From Argopecten irradians (taxonomy: Eukaryota; Mollusca; Bivalvia; Pectinida; Pectinidae): a stretch of 64,000 nt of DNA. Positions within the stretch are counted from its first letter, which is position 1; the number at the start of each line of letters is the position of its first letter. Where the stretch lies: NCBI RefSeq assembly GCF_041381155.1, contig NC_091134.1, positions 41,251,338 through 41,315,337 of the forward strand, in the 5' to 3' direction. Under the pieces are notes generated by a model. The model saw only the letters and a program-made list of their open reading frames with translations, was not told the DNA's origin and ran no database searches. Shown here piece by piece: positions 1 to 13,049 of this stretch. A program made the translations under genes and the position numbers.

Positions 1-1590
1 ACAAAGATAAATATATCCACAGACTGACTCTAATAAACCACTACATTCATTACCAAACTCTTAAGTAATTTTGATAGGAATTCTTCAGCAGAATTCTAAT
101 GCTACTAGATTATCTCCTCTAGTTGATTTAAGATTTTCAGCTGGATTTTAATGCTAGATTATATCATCCTTGTTGATATTTTTTAACTAAAAAAGAATGC
201 TAGATTACCTCCTCTAGTTGATATTTTTAACTGAATTAACTGAAACTAGATTATGCCCACCTAGTTGATTTAAGATTTTCAGCTGGATTAAGTGGATTTT
301 AACGCTAGATTATCTCCCCTTGTTTTTTTATTTGAATTAGGATGCTGTATTACATCCTCTGGTTGATATAAAGTATTCAGCTGGATTTTAATGTTGTATT
401 ATCTCCTCCTAGTTGCTATTTTTTCAGCTGAATTCTAATCCTAGATCATCTCCCCTTACTTTAAAACACTGTCACAGAGATAAAATTTCGAAAAACCAAA
501 TTTGATTGAAAAGTTTTCACTCCAAAAATTGGTGAACTTTTTTTAAAGGTTTCAATGATGAATTAACAGATATGGAAGATATTAAACTTTCGCACCAGTT
601 TTTGTTAGGTCAGCTTGACTTTTTTGAGTAACTTGAAAGATGTTTTAAAACATTTAATCTGTTATTAGTTAGATAAGTTTAATAGGTTATAATTAGATTA
701 CAAGCAATCACATCAATTAAAAAACTCACAGCAAACGAATGGTTCATGGACCATGCCCCAAATATTGTATTACATATATATACATTAACATTTCTGTTAT
801 AAACACTAACACATGCAAATAACAATACTTTATTTTGCCAACTTTCATGAGAATTAAACAAAATATTTTCAATAGTTGTTGATCTTCTGTCACTTCACCT
901 ATATATAATTTCAATATTAAAATGGAGAAGTCTCAATGATCAGCATATGTTTTTCTGTTTTGTTTTTCGTTTTTGTCTTCCCCTTCAATTTGAAAGGATA
1001 TCTTAATTATTACCAAAAGATTTTGAAGGTTTCAGAAATGAAAGAAAGCAAATTTGTTATCCACATAGTTAGTCTTGTGTTACAGAGTGATTCAAATATT
1101 TCCACTGATTCAAACTCTAGTGGATAGATTTTGGACATCTCTGTGGTCCTAACACCTTGTCTAACAATGTCAATAACGAAACTGTACACCAATAAAAAGG
1201 CTGTGCAGGTGTGTGTAAAAGTATCCGATTTGTACATTATGTGTACTCACAGAAATAAGGATACCGGGTATGTGCATAAGGAAGCTTACACATAGCATGT
1301 ACACATGTGTGTAACCATTGTGTGCAACCACAGGTATGTACACAGGTAAGCATACACATAACATAGACACATGTGTTTTACAATTCTGTGCAATGACAAA
1401 GTAAAAGCACATGCAATAATTTTAAAAACATACATTATTAAATATTATTTCAAAAATGTGGAATTTAGATTTTTAAGATTTTATCAAAACTGTTAATTCT
1501 CTCTTAAAATCTCTTAATTACTTGAATTGAGATCAATTCTTTTCACTGAAAACCTTATATATTATGAAACGGTAATAGAAAGTACATTAC
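1..1590. other. SPAG17 intron 12 sequence, no exon seen
   Basis: This stretch lies downstream of the last SPAG17 exon found and should be the start of its intron 12. I looked on the minus strand for the next conserved SPAG17 segment and found none, so the gene continues off the left edge. Contents are a diverged tandem repeat at 85-460 and about three imperfect copies of a roughly 70-bp unit at 1235-1390 (recurring ACACATGTGT and GTATGTACAC words). Confidence 0.7.
85..460. repeat. Diverged tandem repeat, unit about 55-60 bp
   Basis: About seven imperfect copies of a unit containing GATTATCTCCTCTAGTTGAT followed by TTTTCAGCTGGATTTTAATG. The copies vary in length and have point changes, so the array looks old. 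A similar two-copy repeat built on CCTCTGATAATRA lies at 2110-2260 in the neighbouring SPAG17 intron. Confidence 0.6.
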
Positions 1591-4500
1591 CTGATCTTGA
1601 GGAGCGAACATCCATCTCATCCTTAGCCCCCTTTAGATGGGTGGGGATCATGCCCTTAAAAAAGGGGTAGGGGTCATCCCAAGGGATGGCCGAGTGTTCT
1701 GCCCCTTCACTGTCCCTTGTAATTATAAACCCATTAGGATCGGTACTTGCAAGGTCCATACTCTCAAACACAAACTGTTTGAAGGCACGGTCAATCTCTG
1801 AAAATAATATGACACTATGAAATTTCAAAGAGTTCTTTACAAGGAAAACAGTTGTAAACAAGATAGTAAAGGTACTTATCTGTCTCATCTATACTGTATT
1901 ATCATTATTTATTAAAGAATGCTTGAGATGGTAGTGACAGTTAAATGGATACAGTTTATGTGATAATTGGTCGCCTTACTTTTTCATTGATTGGTGAATG
2001 AAGAAAAGTCTAGATTTATCAAAATATGGATAAAATTGAGGTATTATTCTATAAATAAGTAGTGATACACTGTATTCCAATTAAGTTGATATCAAGTCCC
2101 TTAAAGTATGTGATTCCCTGTTTTACCAGGTTAACCCCCCCTTTTTCCTCTGATAATGACAATGGTATTATGTCCCTTAAATTATGTAATTTCCTATTTT
2201 ATCTGATTATCTCCCCTTCCTCCTCTGATAATAATAAAGGTATCAGATCCCTATTATTTTACCTGACTGTGACAATCCTCCAGTTGCACAGAAGTGTATC
2301 AGTTCCTGCAGTCTAGCTGCTCGTTCCCTGGCGATGCGGGACCCGGGACGGGGAATGTGTGTCAGCGATGCAAATGGCAATCGTTTCAACATTTCTTTCT
2401 CAACCTCTTCAGGGTTAAAATTGAAGATCTTTTTAAGATGGTTTGTCCTGGCAGAAATCTTATCATGATAGTTCATCAGCAATGGCTGTCCTGGTGTTTC
2501 TGGAGGTTTCTCTTCCGAATCAAATACATCAGACAGGATCTAACGTGTACATAGACAAAACAAAATTAATAACTAAATATCAACAGTTGTAAATGACAGG
2601 GGTTGAATGATACAGAAGCTAGGAAAACCCAATGAATTGAAAAATAGATATCCTTGTCTTCTAACAATTAATTTTTCAGATGTGAATAGGGTTTTTGAAG
2701 AAAAGAGTGCTATTAATTAATCAAAACTTCATTACCTTTTGTTCGTCCTCTGAGAGGGCGAGTTTGAAAGCAAGGCCACTGATGTGAGAGGCCAGCTCCG
2801 AGTTGAGGCCGTCCTGTCTCTTAGGAGGAAGCTGTTCACTTGGAGGATCAATATTCTCTTCTGTGGCCACCACCTATAAACACACAGGTCATTGTAATGT
2901 TACAGTAGATCAAAGATTACATATAAATTCATTGTGTAGTATGCACTTTTACCTCATTAACTTAAACTGACACATTCTGTTTGATTTAAATTATATTGTT
3001 GGTACATGACCAAACCTTTTACTAGAATTACATGTACTTGGATTGTCCAATCGACTAAAATTGGACTTTGAGATAATGACGTTTGACTTGATTTCTTCTA
3101 CTTTCAGAGGGAATCTTTACCATAATTCAAATTATCTAAATCCTAAAAACAATTAAAAGTCAAAGATCATTTAATTTCTAAACAACCAGAAATATCAATA
3201 TTCTTTTATTAACGCTATAATGGCTGATTTCAGTACACTCCTCACCTGGTCCAGCATAGCATGCATTACAAGTGACACACTGACACTCTCCTGGGGCACA
3301 CAGTTCATCAAGTCGTTGTAGAACCTCATGTCTACCTGAGGGGCTATCTCTAGCATGTCCGGGTGGATCGAGGGGACGCTGGGGGCAGGAGGTTGTTGGG
3401 CAGATGGGGTGGGGGCACCAGACACAGCAGGACGTTCTTCTGTAAGAAAATAAAAAAGAATATAATAATGTATATTAATACATTACATTGATCCAAACAT
3501 CTTGCTAGCTGTTTTGGTGTCTTCGTTATAGTCTACTAAGTAACTAAGTGTCCACAGTGCTATAGAGTAACACTATACCAACTATCTATCCACAGATTTC
3601 AATTCCCCAAAATGTTTTCTCGAGTCATAAAGCACCAATAAAGGAAGGACAATGTACCTGATAATTATACAGACTATTAAATTTTTTCTGTCAGCCCTGA
3701 TATTCTTAGACAAAATGAAGTCAAAAGCAGACTTAAGTAAAACATTTTGACATAAGTTACATAATTATGATAATAACATAACTGAAGTTTTACATTAATG
3801 TGACATATTTTGTTTCAAGAAATCAGGGTCTGAACATATTAAGTCGTGTTGCCATAACTATACACAAAACATACTTACCCTGTGCTGGAGCTGCTGCTTG
3901 GCCATACATGGGTACGTGAAGTAGTCTGAGATTTTCCAGGTAGTTCTTGTACTGACGGCGGGAGTCAATCAAATCATAGATCATACAGGCAACATCCTCA
4001 AACATGGCCAGGCCAAACACATTCTGAAAACAAAGATAAAATAAATTCAACATCAAATATAGTTAAACTTGATCTTGCACTATCTTCTACAGAGGATTTG
4101 TTTCTGTTTCATTTACATCAGAACACTAGATTTACTAATGATACTAGTATATGCATAGAAAAATATATACCAAAAAGATGGCTTCTAGTGTGTTCAAAAT
4201 ACTTATAAATGAATCCCTTTTAATTTTTTTTAAAGATAACTATAGTTTATTTTCTTAGGATATGATATCAAATTAGCCAAAATTCATCAACCCAGAATTG
4301 CTGAAATCATATTTGCACTAAAATATTTACATTTATGGTAAATGTTGTGGTAAATACATTAACTTTGTATCCACAAGTCTTAATGTCAGCAATGTCAAAT
4401 TTTACCTTCTGCTCTGCGTCCTCCTGATCTTCTGGTACTAGAAGATTTTTCACCTCATACTCCTGACGCGCAATATCATGAAGGCGGGAGCCATCAGCTT

Positions 4501-7500
4501 GTTTTTGTAATACCAGGAGCACATCCTTCCAAAACTCCTTAAGTTCCTTCTTTACCTTCAGTTTGGCGGCACGTTCAATCTCCTCCAACACTGTTACACA
4601 GATATACAAATAAATTAATGTTTACGTTACACATCTACATATTCTTATAACCAAAATTATTAATGTTTGACAATTTAATCAAACTATCAAAGTTAATAGC
4701 ATGCTTGACTAACATAATTATTTATTTGATTTCCATCAACAAATGAAAACATAGTTTCATGAATATCAATACATTACTCTTTTAAGTTTTCAGGGTATTG
4801 TAACATACACAACATAGCCAAAATAAAAACTGTTACTTTGTATATTTAGAGGAGACATTTATTGACTTCTACATTAAAGTAGACAGTTTTTCTGAATTTC
4901 CTTTGCAAGAAATTTTGACATTTTTTAAAATATTAGATATTTCTTCTATATTCATTACATTATGTAAAATGTAATCTTACGCTTCTAGCTTTATATCTAA
5001 ACTAGAGGGTATATACAGTCATGAAGTAAGATAAGAGTTAACATGTCCATGAAGTCCATCCCAAAAGGCCGAGTGATTCCTATAAAGAAGCAGTATTTGA
5101 AGATTTACATTTACGAGGAAAAGATCTGAATTTCTATTTATAGTTATCTGTACATATTTACGTTGTTGTGATACAACATATGTGCCAGTTTAGGGTTATG
5201 CCACTAAATTGACTACCTATAGCTCTATGATGAGAGTATGATGTCAATGTGTATATACTGTATCCCTTAGCATGGAAATGTTAGATAAAATAGATTGATG
5301 TGCAGTGGAGACTTAATATTATATGCTATCATATTAGTCTAGCTGTATATTCTTAACTTGCTAAGTGGTCACCTGAAAAGAAATTTACAAGAAACAGAGA
5401 AGCAGATGCTTGCTTAAAACAAAAGCTAGCAAAAATAAATCATGATCATATGTTGCAATATGGATAAAGGGCTTGTGAAATGAGCATATACATGTATTGA
5501 TATATCCTGTACAGATATCAAACATTTGATCAACTGTGCTCCAGCAACAGATGATCAATACCATTTTTAATCATTACTAAAATTTCTGTGACAGATTCAA
5601 TTATTTGAAAATTTGATGGCCCAGTCGCCTTAAAGCTTTATAATGAACTTTTTTTTCTTTTTTTTTTTTAAATCTTACAATTAGTGTAACGAAACAGGAA
5701 CAATAAAACCAACCCAGCTTAATATATTAGTAAGATCAGGTCAACTACATCATATTACAAATACATATACTTAATTAAAATATATTACGGTAATTAATGT
5801 TCACATCAAATAGAAACAACTTTGAAAAAGAAAACAAAACAAACACAATGATTCAACAGCGTATCAATATTGCAACATTTGATTGGTGCACAGCAGAGAT
5901 TTGTAGGCAATCCTGTCTGACATTGTTTTCCTGTGGATATCTGTCTCCACAAAGTGCTACATACCGGCCTTTTGGGCAGCCTTGTCTTTGCCTGGTAATG
6001 TAATGAGGTATCCAAACAATTTAGGTAAAGAAAGCTTTTTGCTTTTTTTCATCATTTTTGTTTATTACAATTCCTTTTATCTAGTGAAATGAATGTTAGT
6101 AGTACACAGTGAATTAAATCAAACTGCCTGCTTTCATTTGGTGATTGACAATTTAAGTACAATTCTAAAAAGTAAGACAAATATTGTTAGATTTTCAACA
6201 CATACCTATATTCAATTACCACTTCCAAAACCATCTACCCATTTTTTTCAACATCTAAAAAAATAACTATGACCGTAAAACCCATTTCTTGGCAAATAAA
6301 ATTGATGTAATTAATGTATTATTATAATATCAAAAAGCTAAATATATTGTACAATTCCATCTCCAACAAATTGATGTAAGTGATACATCAAATTATTGAA
6401 GCAAATTTATAAAGTGAGTATGGTATAATGCCCTCTCCTGCCCTTCTCCTGTCTACAACAAACTTACTCAAAGTAGCATCACTACGTGGTGTGCTATCAT
6501 CCAGTTTCCCTAACGAGGACAAATCATAATGACCAAACATAATTTGCATGTTAATCAGCTTAATTAGATAATTCATGCTGAAATCACAATACTATTCCAT
6601 TTCAAGAGTAACTATTTTACCATAATAATAATTAAGTTAATCAATTAATCACAGACAATATTACAATCTAAATGTTTGAATTTTCAACAGTTAAGACTTT
6701 TTAAGTACATGTATAACTTCTACATAATGCATAAACATCGCTACAGAAACAAAAAATCACACAGTGGTTGTGATAAGTGCTACAGAAACATGCATGGCTG
6801 CTGTGATGGAGAAATTTCAAGTGTTAAGCACACACTACAAAATCATCTATTGATGTTTGCAAAAGATCAATAATTAAAATAATTGTAAGAAACATTACAT
6901 CTATGAAATTTGAATTGAAAACTTATATTGATATATCAGATTATTACCTTGAGTCTTTTCATCCTTTTCTACGGCAGGAACATCATCCTTTGCTGCAAAC
7001 CTTGTGTAGTCCTGCGATGAAATCCTTAAGATGGAGTCGACGTTGATGTTCAGCTCAGCCAGCTGGGTGATCAGGTGTGGACTGTTGTATCCATATACAA
7101 TTACATAGTGTTGGGCTCCGTCATCTGGCTCATCATCTGAAAATTTAAACATCCAAAATTTGTAGGCAAACAATTTTAATAAAACAAACAGAACAGTATT
7201 ATGACTTGGTCTGTCTGTATTTGACATGGCCATGCATTTAACAACTATGGTAGCTTCTGGGGAAATGTTAAGATTTTGTTGATTATACAAACCAGAGTTC
7301 TTCCAGAAAAATAACTGACCTACAAGAATTCCCTCAAGAATTTCTTCAAGTATAAATGTCATATAATATTTTATGGACCAAGGCGCTACATGGTATATCA
7401 TATATATTCATTGATACTCAGGGTAATTACCTGTTGTACCAAATGGAAAGATGGTACTTTCAGATGACGATATAAAAAATAAATTGAAAAAAAAAAAAAT

Positions 7501-10500
7501 GAAAATCTTTCTAGAAAAATAAAGTTAGGTATTTACCAATATATTTTCCCTCGTCATCTTCTTCTCCTCTCTTTCTCAATTTACTGTCCTCCTTAGCCAC
7601 TGGGGGCTCTGGGGTTTTCTTACCCCCTTTACCTTTGGGTGGTGACTTGCCCCTTTCTTTACCCCCCTTGGTGCCAGATCCTTTACGAGCCTTGTCCTTT
7701 TCAAGTAGGGCCTTTTTAACAGATGAAAAATTTAGTTTAATATTATGTACCGGTGAACAATTTATTCCACAATAATCTATTTTTGATCCATTACAATCAT
7801 CAGGCACAGAACCATTATTGAACATTATGTATACTCAAACTATACTGATATCAAGTTTGCCTAGAACAATGGCAATATTTCAAATAATGTAGGTTATTCA
7901 AGGTAAAAATACAACTTTGGGGTAATTAATACATTCAACTTTGATAATTAAACAAATCCAAAAAAATTTAAGATCAAAGGAGAAAATAAGATATATGAAA
8001 TACTTATATTAAATATGATAGTTATATAGAATTGTGATTAGTGTGTGTACCTTCTTTTCAGTTTCACGCCTCTTGAGGTCAGCAGTTTTAATTGCAAGTA
8101 GTTTATACTTGATAAGTCGAGCTAACAAAGGGAATGGGATTTCCTCATTGTTGTCCAAGTGGATCTTACACGGCTCTGTCACTTCATAGTGCTGGGGAAC
8201 ATCTTTGGGCTTTTTCCCTTTAGGATTACCGAGTTCTCTTACCTAAAGTATAAACATTATCACTGATTTCCAGAATAACACAACAGTTTCGTTTGAAGGA
8301 GCAAATAATTAGATATGAGAAATTCAGGCAGAATGTATGTAAATACTATTGTACACCTTTCTATATGACCTGATATTGGTAAGAGAACTTCAGAACCAAT
8401 TTAAGACCATACTTTTGCTCTTTTAATAAAAATAACATAAAGTTTCAGGAAAATCTGGAAATATTTGCAGGATAGTTTCAAAATAAATATCTTTTAATTT
8501 TCTAATCAATCAATCCAAATCAATATCCCCCAACCTTGATGTAAGGTGAAAGCAGGGATACAAAAATGAAACTTTGCCTTTAATAATACATCTCAACACA
8601 AATAAATGTATATATATTGTGATCACAGAATTTTCAGTGATGGTGAAATTTACCTCTTCCTCCAGCTTCTGTTTTGATATCACACTGAACAACTTCCGAG
8701 GTCCACTGGCAATAGTTGATCCTAATATATCTATCCATGTATAGTCGTCAACTTTATTCCCAACAATAAAAGTTATATTGGCCTTCCAGTTTTCCTGAAA
8801 AAAAAATAACAATACAATTAAAAAAAATTATGATTCAGTATCCCTTTGCCATAATAAACGTACAAGAAAAGATGTTTGATCAAAATTACCTGTTATTGGC
8901 ATCTGTCCCTGGTTTTTATTTTTAAATTTTATTTTGTTTTATTCTGACTCATAATCTTATTATAAGATTGATGCACAAAATGTGGACCAGTTTGATAGGA
9001 ACTCTTTTGTCAGCAACAAAAACATTAATATTTGTATTGATGTGTATAAACCCACTTTTTTCAGACCCATGAGGGACTCATTTGGTCTGCCCATTATCAT
9101 TTTGTCACCAAGGTAGTAAAATTGCCCTAAATGTATAAAGCCAGTTAGCTAAATGACAATTTCTTCTTCTTCTTTAAAAATACATATTCAATGATAACAG
9201 ATACAAGATGAAAATGCAGCAACCGTAATAGGATTCAAAGCAAGCTCATTATGTCTTTTCTTGGTGTTGTAAGACTCAATCATCTGACTACTCCAACAAT
9301 GTTAGAGGTATAGCACAACGAGACACTTTTGGAACATTACGTCGTGTCTAACCTCTAACTCCCGATAGGTCATTTACCCGATGCTGAGGGTAACATTTTC
9401 AAAGTTTGGATTGTGACAATATAAAACATTTAAATCATATTTAAATCGTCATCAATGTCAAATACCTACCTCTTTTTCATAAATCAACAAGTTTTTTTTT
9501 ACAAAATCAGCCGTAAAATCCATCTAAAACAAATATTTACATCTCCTAAACTTTCATGACCCAGACAAAACTTCATGATGAAAGCAATCTGCCCCGTAAA
9601 TAGAAAAAAACGAATTGCAAAGTCCCCAAAACGCTTGATCTGCCTTTACTTTTACTTGCATTCTGCCCGCTTGAATTCATGTTCCGTTTTTTGTAGTAAC
9701 CAGCCGCCATATTTAAAACTAGGTCAAAATGTTAAGGAAAGGATTCATCATATCTAATCCGCTAAAATACTATTTTATGAGGCCTCAAGTTATGGGTTTC
9801 CTAGATAAATGGGATTATTAATACCTAAACTGTAAGTACACATCAATGTTATCACTGTTAGAGCTATAAGCTATAAATATTGATATTATTGCACTTTTCA
9901 TTCCGCCTTCATCTGACGTCGGAAGCTGTATCAAAGAAATGACCATTTGGAAATGAGAGTTGACAGTCAGCAAAATAACGTCCGATAAAAAAACGGCTGA
10001 CCAGTCGACTCTCATGTTATGGGAGTATCATCTGACGTGTCAAGTGCTCAAATATAAAACATGGTTTTTGAACTTCATTTATTTTACTTTGAATGCAAAA
10101 TAAGTTACGTTATTAAACAAATCACTTTTGATGGACCAGATAGTGCACGAGGAGTCTTCAAGTGGGAGGAAACCACTTTGATTTGATTGAATGAATGTGA
10201 TTGAGCAGGTGACCCCTGACCTTTTCATGTCTGAGATGAGAAAGAATATTAAACACCGGCAAGCTTAACCACATGCACTACACCACCGACAACATAAACT
10301 GCATCAACTATTGAACTTGACGATGTGACCTTGCATCAACTGGAGATAGGGAAAGTTTACAAAATGATTCAAATACATAAGTGTTAAATTAGATGCATAT
10401 CAGACTGTCAGTTCTCAAAAATGTTTCATCGAGGTTTCATGATAAGAAAGACATTTAAAACAGCACACATACACGATTGGTGATAACTACAACAGTGTAG

Positions 10501-10667
10501 GCCTACTGCAAAAAGGCGATACTGTACAAACATTATCAGTTGTCAATAAATCATCAAAATAACTGGATAAAACAAACCTCGTCAAATTGTGCGGATAAGA
10601 GCGCCTGTTCCCATTTCGCTCCTCCTTGTCCTGAACCGCTTTTGACCCTTTTCCCAGCTTTCGACAT
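1591..10667 (-). CDS. SPAG17: SPAG17 (sperm-associated antigen 17 / PF6), 5' twelve exons, partial
   Basis: SPAG17 (Chlamydomonas PF6) is a large scaffold of the C1a projection of the ciliary central pair and is needed for motility. Exons on the minus strand, in transcript order: 10578-10667, 8654-8794, 8051-8242, 7537-7711, 6948-7136, 6468-6509, 4406-4590, 3879-4023, 3246-3439, 2736-2873, 2263-2539, 1591-1797. All phases join, giving 658 codons. Conserved pieces recognised from the vertebrate protein include DDEPDDGAQHYVIVYGYN, MFEDVACMIYDLIDSRRQY, VDMRFYNDLMN, LMNYHDK, ERAARLQELIHFC and EIDRAFKQFVFESM. Exon 4 is a Lys/Gly/Pro-rich linker (GKSPPKGKGGKKTPEPP). Exon 6 is a 42-nt micro-exon kept in phase. 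The first exon encodes MSKAGKRVKSGSGQGGAKWE and its ATG lies 195 bp from the MECR ATG on the opposite strand. The exon 1 donor (GAG|GTTTGT) is weak. The large C-terminal half is outside the window. I saw no coding signal in introns 1 (8795-10577) and 6 (4591-6467). Confidence 0.95.
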
Positions 10668-10862
10668 CCTTAGAGTCTTTTAGAATCATACACTACAATC
10701 TAACCATCACATTGCGGCCATATTTGTTTGAGGGTTGCTATGATTCTCAAGCATGCGCAAACGATGAAAATAAATATTTCCGGTTTATATTTTCGGAACT
10801 TTCTGTTCTCTTGCTACTTAAAGTATCCAACGTTCCAAGAGATTCCGAATAAAAATGTAAAG
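10668..10862. promoter_or_regulatory. Probable bidirectional promoter, SPAG17 (minus) and MECR (plus)
   Basis: Only 195 bp separate the two start codons, so both genes must share this promoter or use overlapping ones. Seen here: GTTGCTATG at 10734-10742, which resembles an RFX X-box half site and would suit a ciliary gene; GCATGCGC near 10752, an NRF-1-like core; and TTTCCGG near 10780, an ETS-like core. No TATA box is obvious. The motif matches are by eye and short. Confidence 0.65.
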
Positions 10863-11999
10863 ATGGCCGCCGCGGTGCAAAAATTTAACCGGCTTCGGTC
10901 CTGTATTCATCTTTTTCATAACAATGGATCGTTTAGAGCAGGGTTATATCAAGTAAGAGGTTTTGCCAACACCACCGAGTCTATTGCTATAAGTTATTCA
11001 GATTTTGGAGATCCAAGGAAAGTTTTAAGGAAAGAATTTTCCCCATTGCCGAAGAAATTAGCAAGTTCTCAAATTCTCGTTAAGATGATGATGGCTCCGA
11101 TTAATCCGTCCGATATCAATATGATAGAAGGTACATATCACATTAGACCAACATTGCCTTCTCTTGTCGGTAATGAGGGGGTTGGAGAAGTTATCGATGT
11201 AGGCAGTGGTGTTAAAAACTTGAAGAAGGGAGATTGGGTGTTACCAGCTCATGCTGCCTGGGGCACTTGGAGGACACATGCAGTATGCGAGGAAGCAACT
11301 GTGCAGCAAATTGACAACGATATTTCTGTTCTTGGTGCAGCTACAATAGCTGTCAATCCTTGCACAGCATATAGAATGCTTAAAGATTTTGTCCCTGTAA
11401 AACAGGGAGACATTGTAATTCAGAATGGTGCTAACAGTTCTGTAGGACAATCTGTTATTCAGTTGGCAAAAGAATGGGGAATTTCCACTATAAACATTAT
11501 CAGAAATAGACCCGATTGTGACCAGTTGGTTAGCTACCTTAAACATCTTGGAGCTACATATGTTATGACAGAAGAGTACGCATCATCTAGAGAGATGCGA
11601 GACTTTATTGCAAGTTTACCCAAACCACCAGTATTGGCATTTAATTGTGTAGGTGGTAAAAGTGCGACTGAACTGACACGCTTTTTAGGGCAGAATGGAA
11701 TTATGGTAACATACGGTGGAATGTCCAAGAAACCTGTTGTAGTTCCAACTGGTGCATTTATCTTCAAGGAAATACGTCTGGCAGGTTATTGGAACACTCA
11801 ATGGAATACACAAAACAGTCATTCTGTAGAAAAAGTGACAATGTATAAGGATTTGTGCAAATTAATGAGAACTGGTAAACTACTGACTCCAGAAAGTGAT
11901 CTCATTCCTTTTGAAAAGTTTGAAGATGCAGTTGCCCAAGCAATGGAAGGATTCCGTAAAGAGAAGAAAGTTCTAGTGATGGATGAAAAGTATTTGTGA
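10863..11999 (+). CDS. MECR: MECR, mitochondrial trans-2-enoyl-ACP/CoA reductase, single exon
   Basis: MECR performs the last, NADPH-dependent step of mitochondrial type II fatty acid synthesis (trans-2-enoyl-ACP to acyl-ACP), which feeds lipoic acid synthesis. The start is set at AAGATGGCCGCC (10863), a strong Kozak context, giving 378 aa, close to the vertebrate length. The frame is open further up with in-frame ATGs at 10740 and 10764, so a longer N-terminus is possible. The first 35 residues are Arg/Phe-rich and lack acidic residues, as expected for a mitochondrial presequence. The medium-chain reductase fold is complete: NPSDINMIEGTY with the catalytic Tyr at about residue 92, LVGNEGVGEV, GTWRTHAV, VNPCTAYRM, the cofactor loop NGANSSVGQSVIQLA, INIIRNRPD, NCVGGKS and MVTYGGMSKKPVV. 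There is no intron, although vertebrate MECR has many. It is head-to-head with SPAG17. Confidence 0.96.
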   Translation: MAAAVQKFNRLRSCIHLFHNNGSFRAGLYQVRGFANTTESIAISYSDFGDPRKVLRKEFSPLPKKLASSQILVKMMMAPINPSDINMIEGTYHIRPTLPSLVGNEGVGEVIDVGSGVKNLKKGDWVLPAHAAWGTWRTHAVCEEATVQQIDNDISVLGAATIAVNPCTAYRMLKDFVPVKQGDIVIQNGANSSVGQSVIQLAKEWGISTINIIRNRPDCDQLVSYLKHLGATYVMTEEYASSREMRDFIASLPKPPVLAFNCVGGKSATELTRFLGQNGIMVTYGGMSKKPVVVPTGAFIFKEIRLAGYWNTQWNTQNSHSVEKVTMYKDLCKLMRTGKLLTPESDLIPFEKFEDAVAQAMEGFRKEKKVLVMDEKYL

Positions 12000-12224
12000 A
12001 CTTGTCATTTGTCCAGGATCAATTTCAACTTGAAGTGAAAAGATTGCAGATGACTTTCAGATAATCAGATATCAGTAAACAAAACTAATTAACAAATATC
12101 TCAATCAAAAAAATATTTTGACAACATAAAATATTAATTAGACAACAATGTTATCATAAAGAGTTTTAAATGTATATGTAATTACTGGTAATAATATGTG
12201 TGGTTTAAATTACATTGATATTAT

Positions 12225-12230
12225 AATAAA
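12225..12230 (+). terminator. Polyadenylation signal AATAAA, probably MECR
   Basis: First canonical AATAAA after the MECR stop, 226 bp downstream. It would give a short 3' UTR. Use is inferred from position only. Confidence 0.5.
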
Positions 12231-12689
12231 CATCAGAGTTGATTTTTGTATATTAAACACAAGTGCAGTTTTACACAAGGCCCACTCAATTTGCGCTCTT
12301 CTCAACTCCTTGACAGAAGAAGCTTCCAGAAGTGGAAGTGCTACAAATCATTTAACATGAAGTTATATTATGGAAGTACATGTAGATGAGGGAATTTTAT
12401 TGTTTCTACCAAGGGACATAACCCCTTAAATCAATGAACACTCCAAATGTATATTATATACTGTTATGAAAGATATGATTACCTGTCAAAGTTCATCTCT
12501 AGCCTTCCACATTCTTTCTCAAAATCTACAGTAGAGATTGAATTTCCCTGCAATTAAGGTAAATTTAGAGCTGAGCAATATCCTCACCACTAAAAACACA
12601 GGGACCTGACATGATTTTTTACAAACAGTATTTCAATTACTAACTTTGAAAAATGGGAAAATAATAAAACCAAACAATAATTTAAATTG

Positions 12690-12945
12690 CAAAAGCAACA
12701 ATTATCTACTGCATTACCTGCACTACTTGTAACGAACATTATATTGGACAAATAGGAAATGCACTGTCAGAAAGAATTTGTATACACAGACAACAAATAT
12801 GTACTCCTAGCACAAGGAAACCCTATTGAGTGAACATTTAGATACCTGTGGAAATTGGTTATCTACGGTAAATCCATTTCACAAAATGTCAGTTTTGAAC
12901 TTAACCATGAGATAATGCAAGAAGGAAATGTTTGTAAAACTTTTT
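12690..12945 (+). mobile_element. Degraded Penelope-like retroelement relic (GIY-YIG endonuclease part)
   Basis: The forward translation contains CITCTTCNEHYIGQIG and ERICIHRQQI, the YIG half and the following Arg/His motif of the GIY-YIG nuclease that closes Penelope-like retroelements. It parallels the better kept copy at 31464 (CSKFYIGQ, VHRQQI). The reading frame is broken several times and nothing of the reverse transcriptase is left. Old and inactive. Confidence 0.7.
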
Positions 12946-13049
12946 AAAGCAGCACTAAACAGCAGTCAGTGCGATGGGCATTATTAACTTTCCGTTATAT
13001 AACATTATTACCTTCATTTTTATTTGTTTGATTATGTTATGTCGCAATG

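Noticed and set aside
1010-1412. Minus ORFs of 75 and 80 codons left of SPAG17 exon 12
   Set aside because: No similarity to the expected next SPAG17 segment; they overlap a short TG/CA-rich imperfect repeat.
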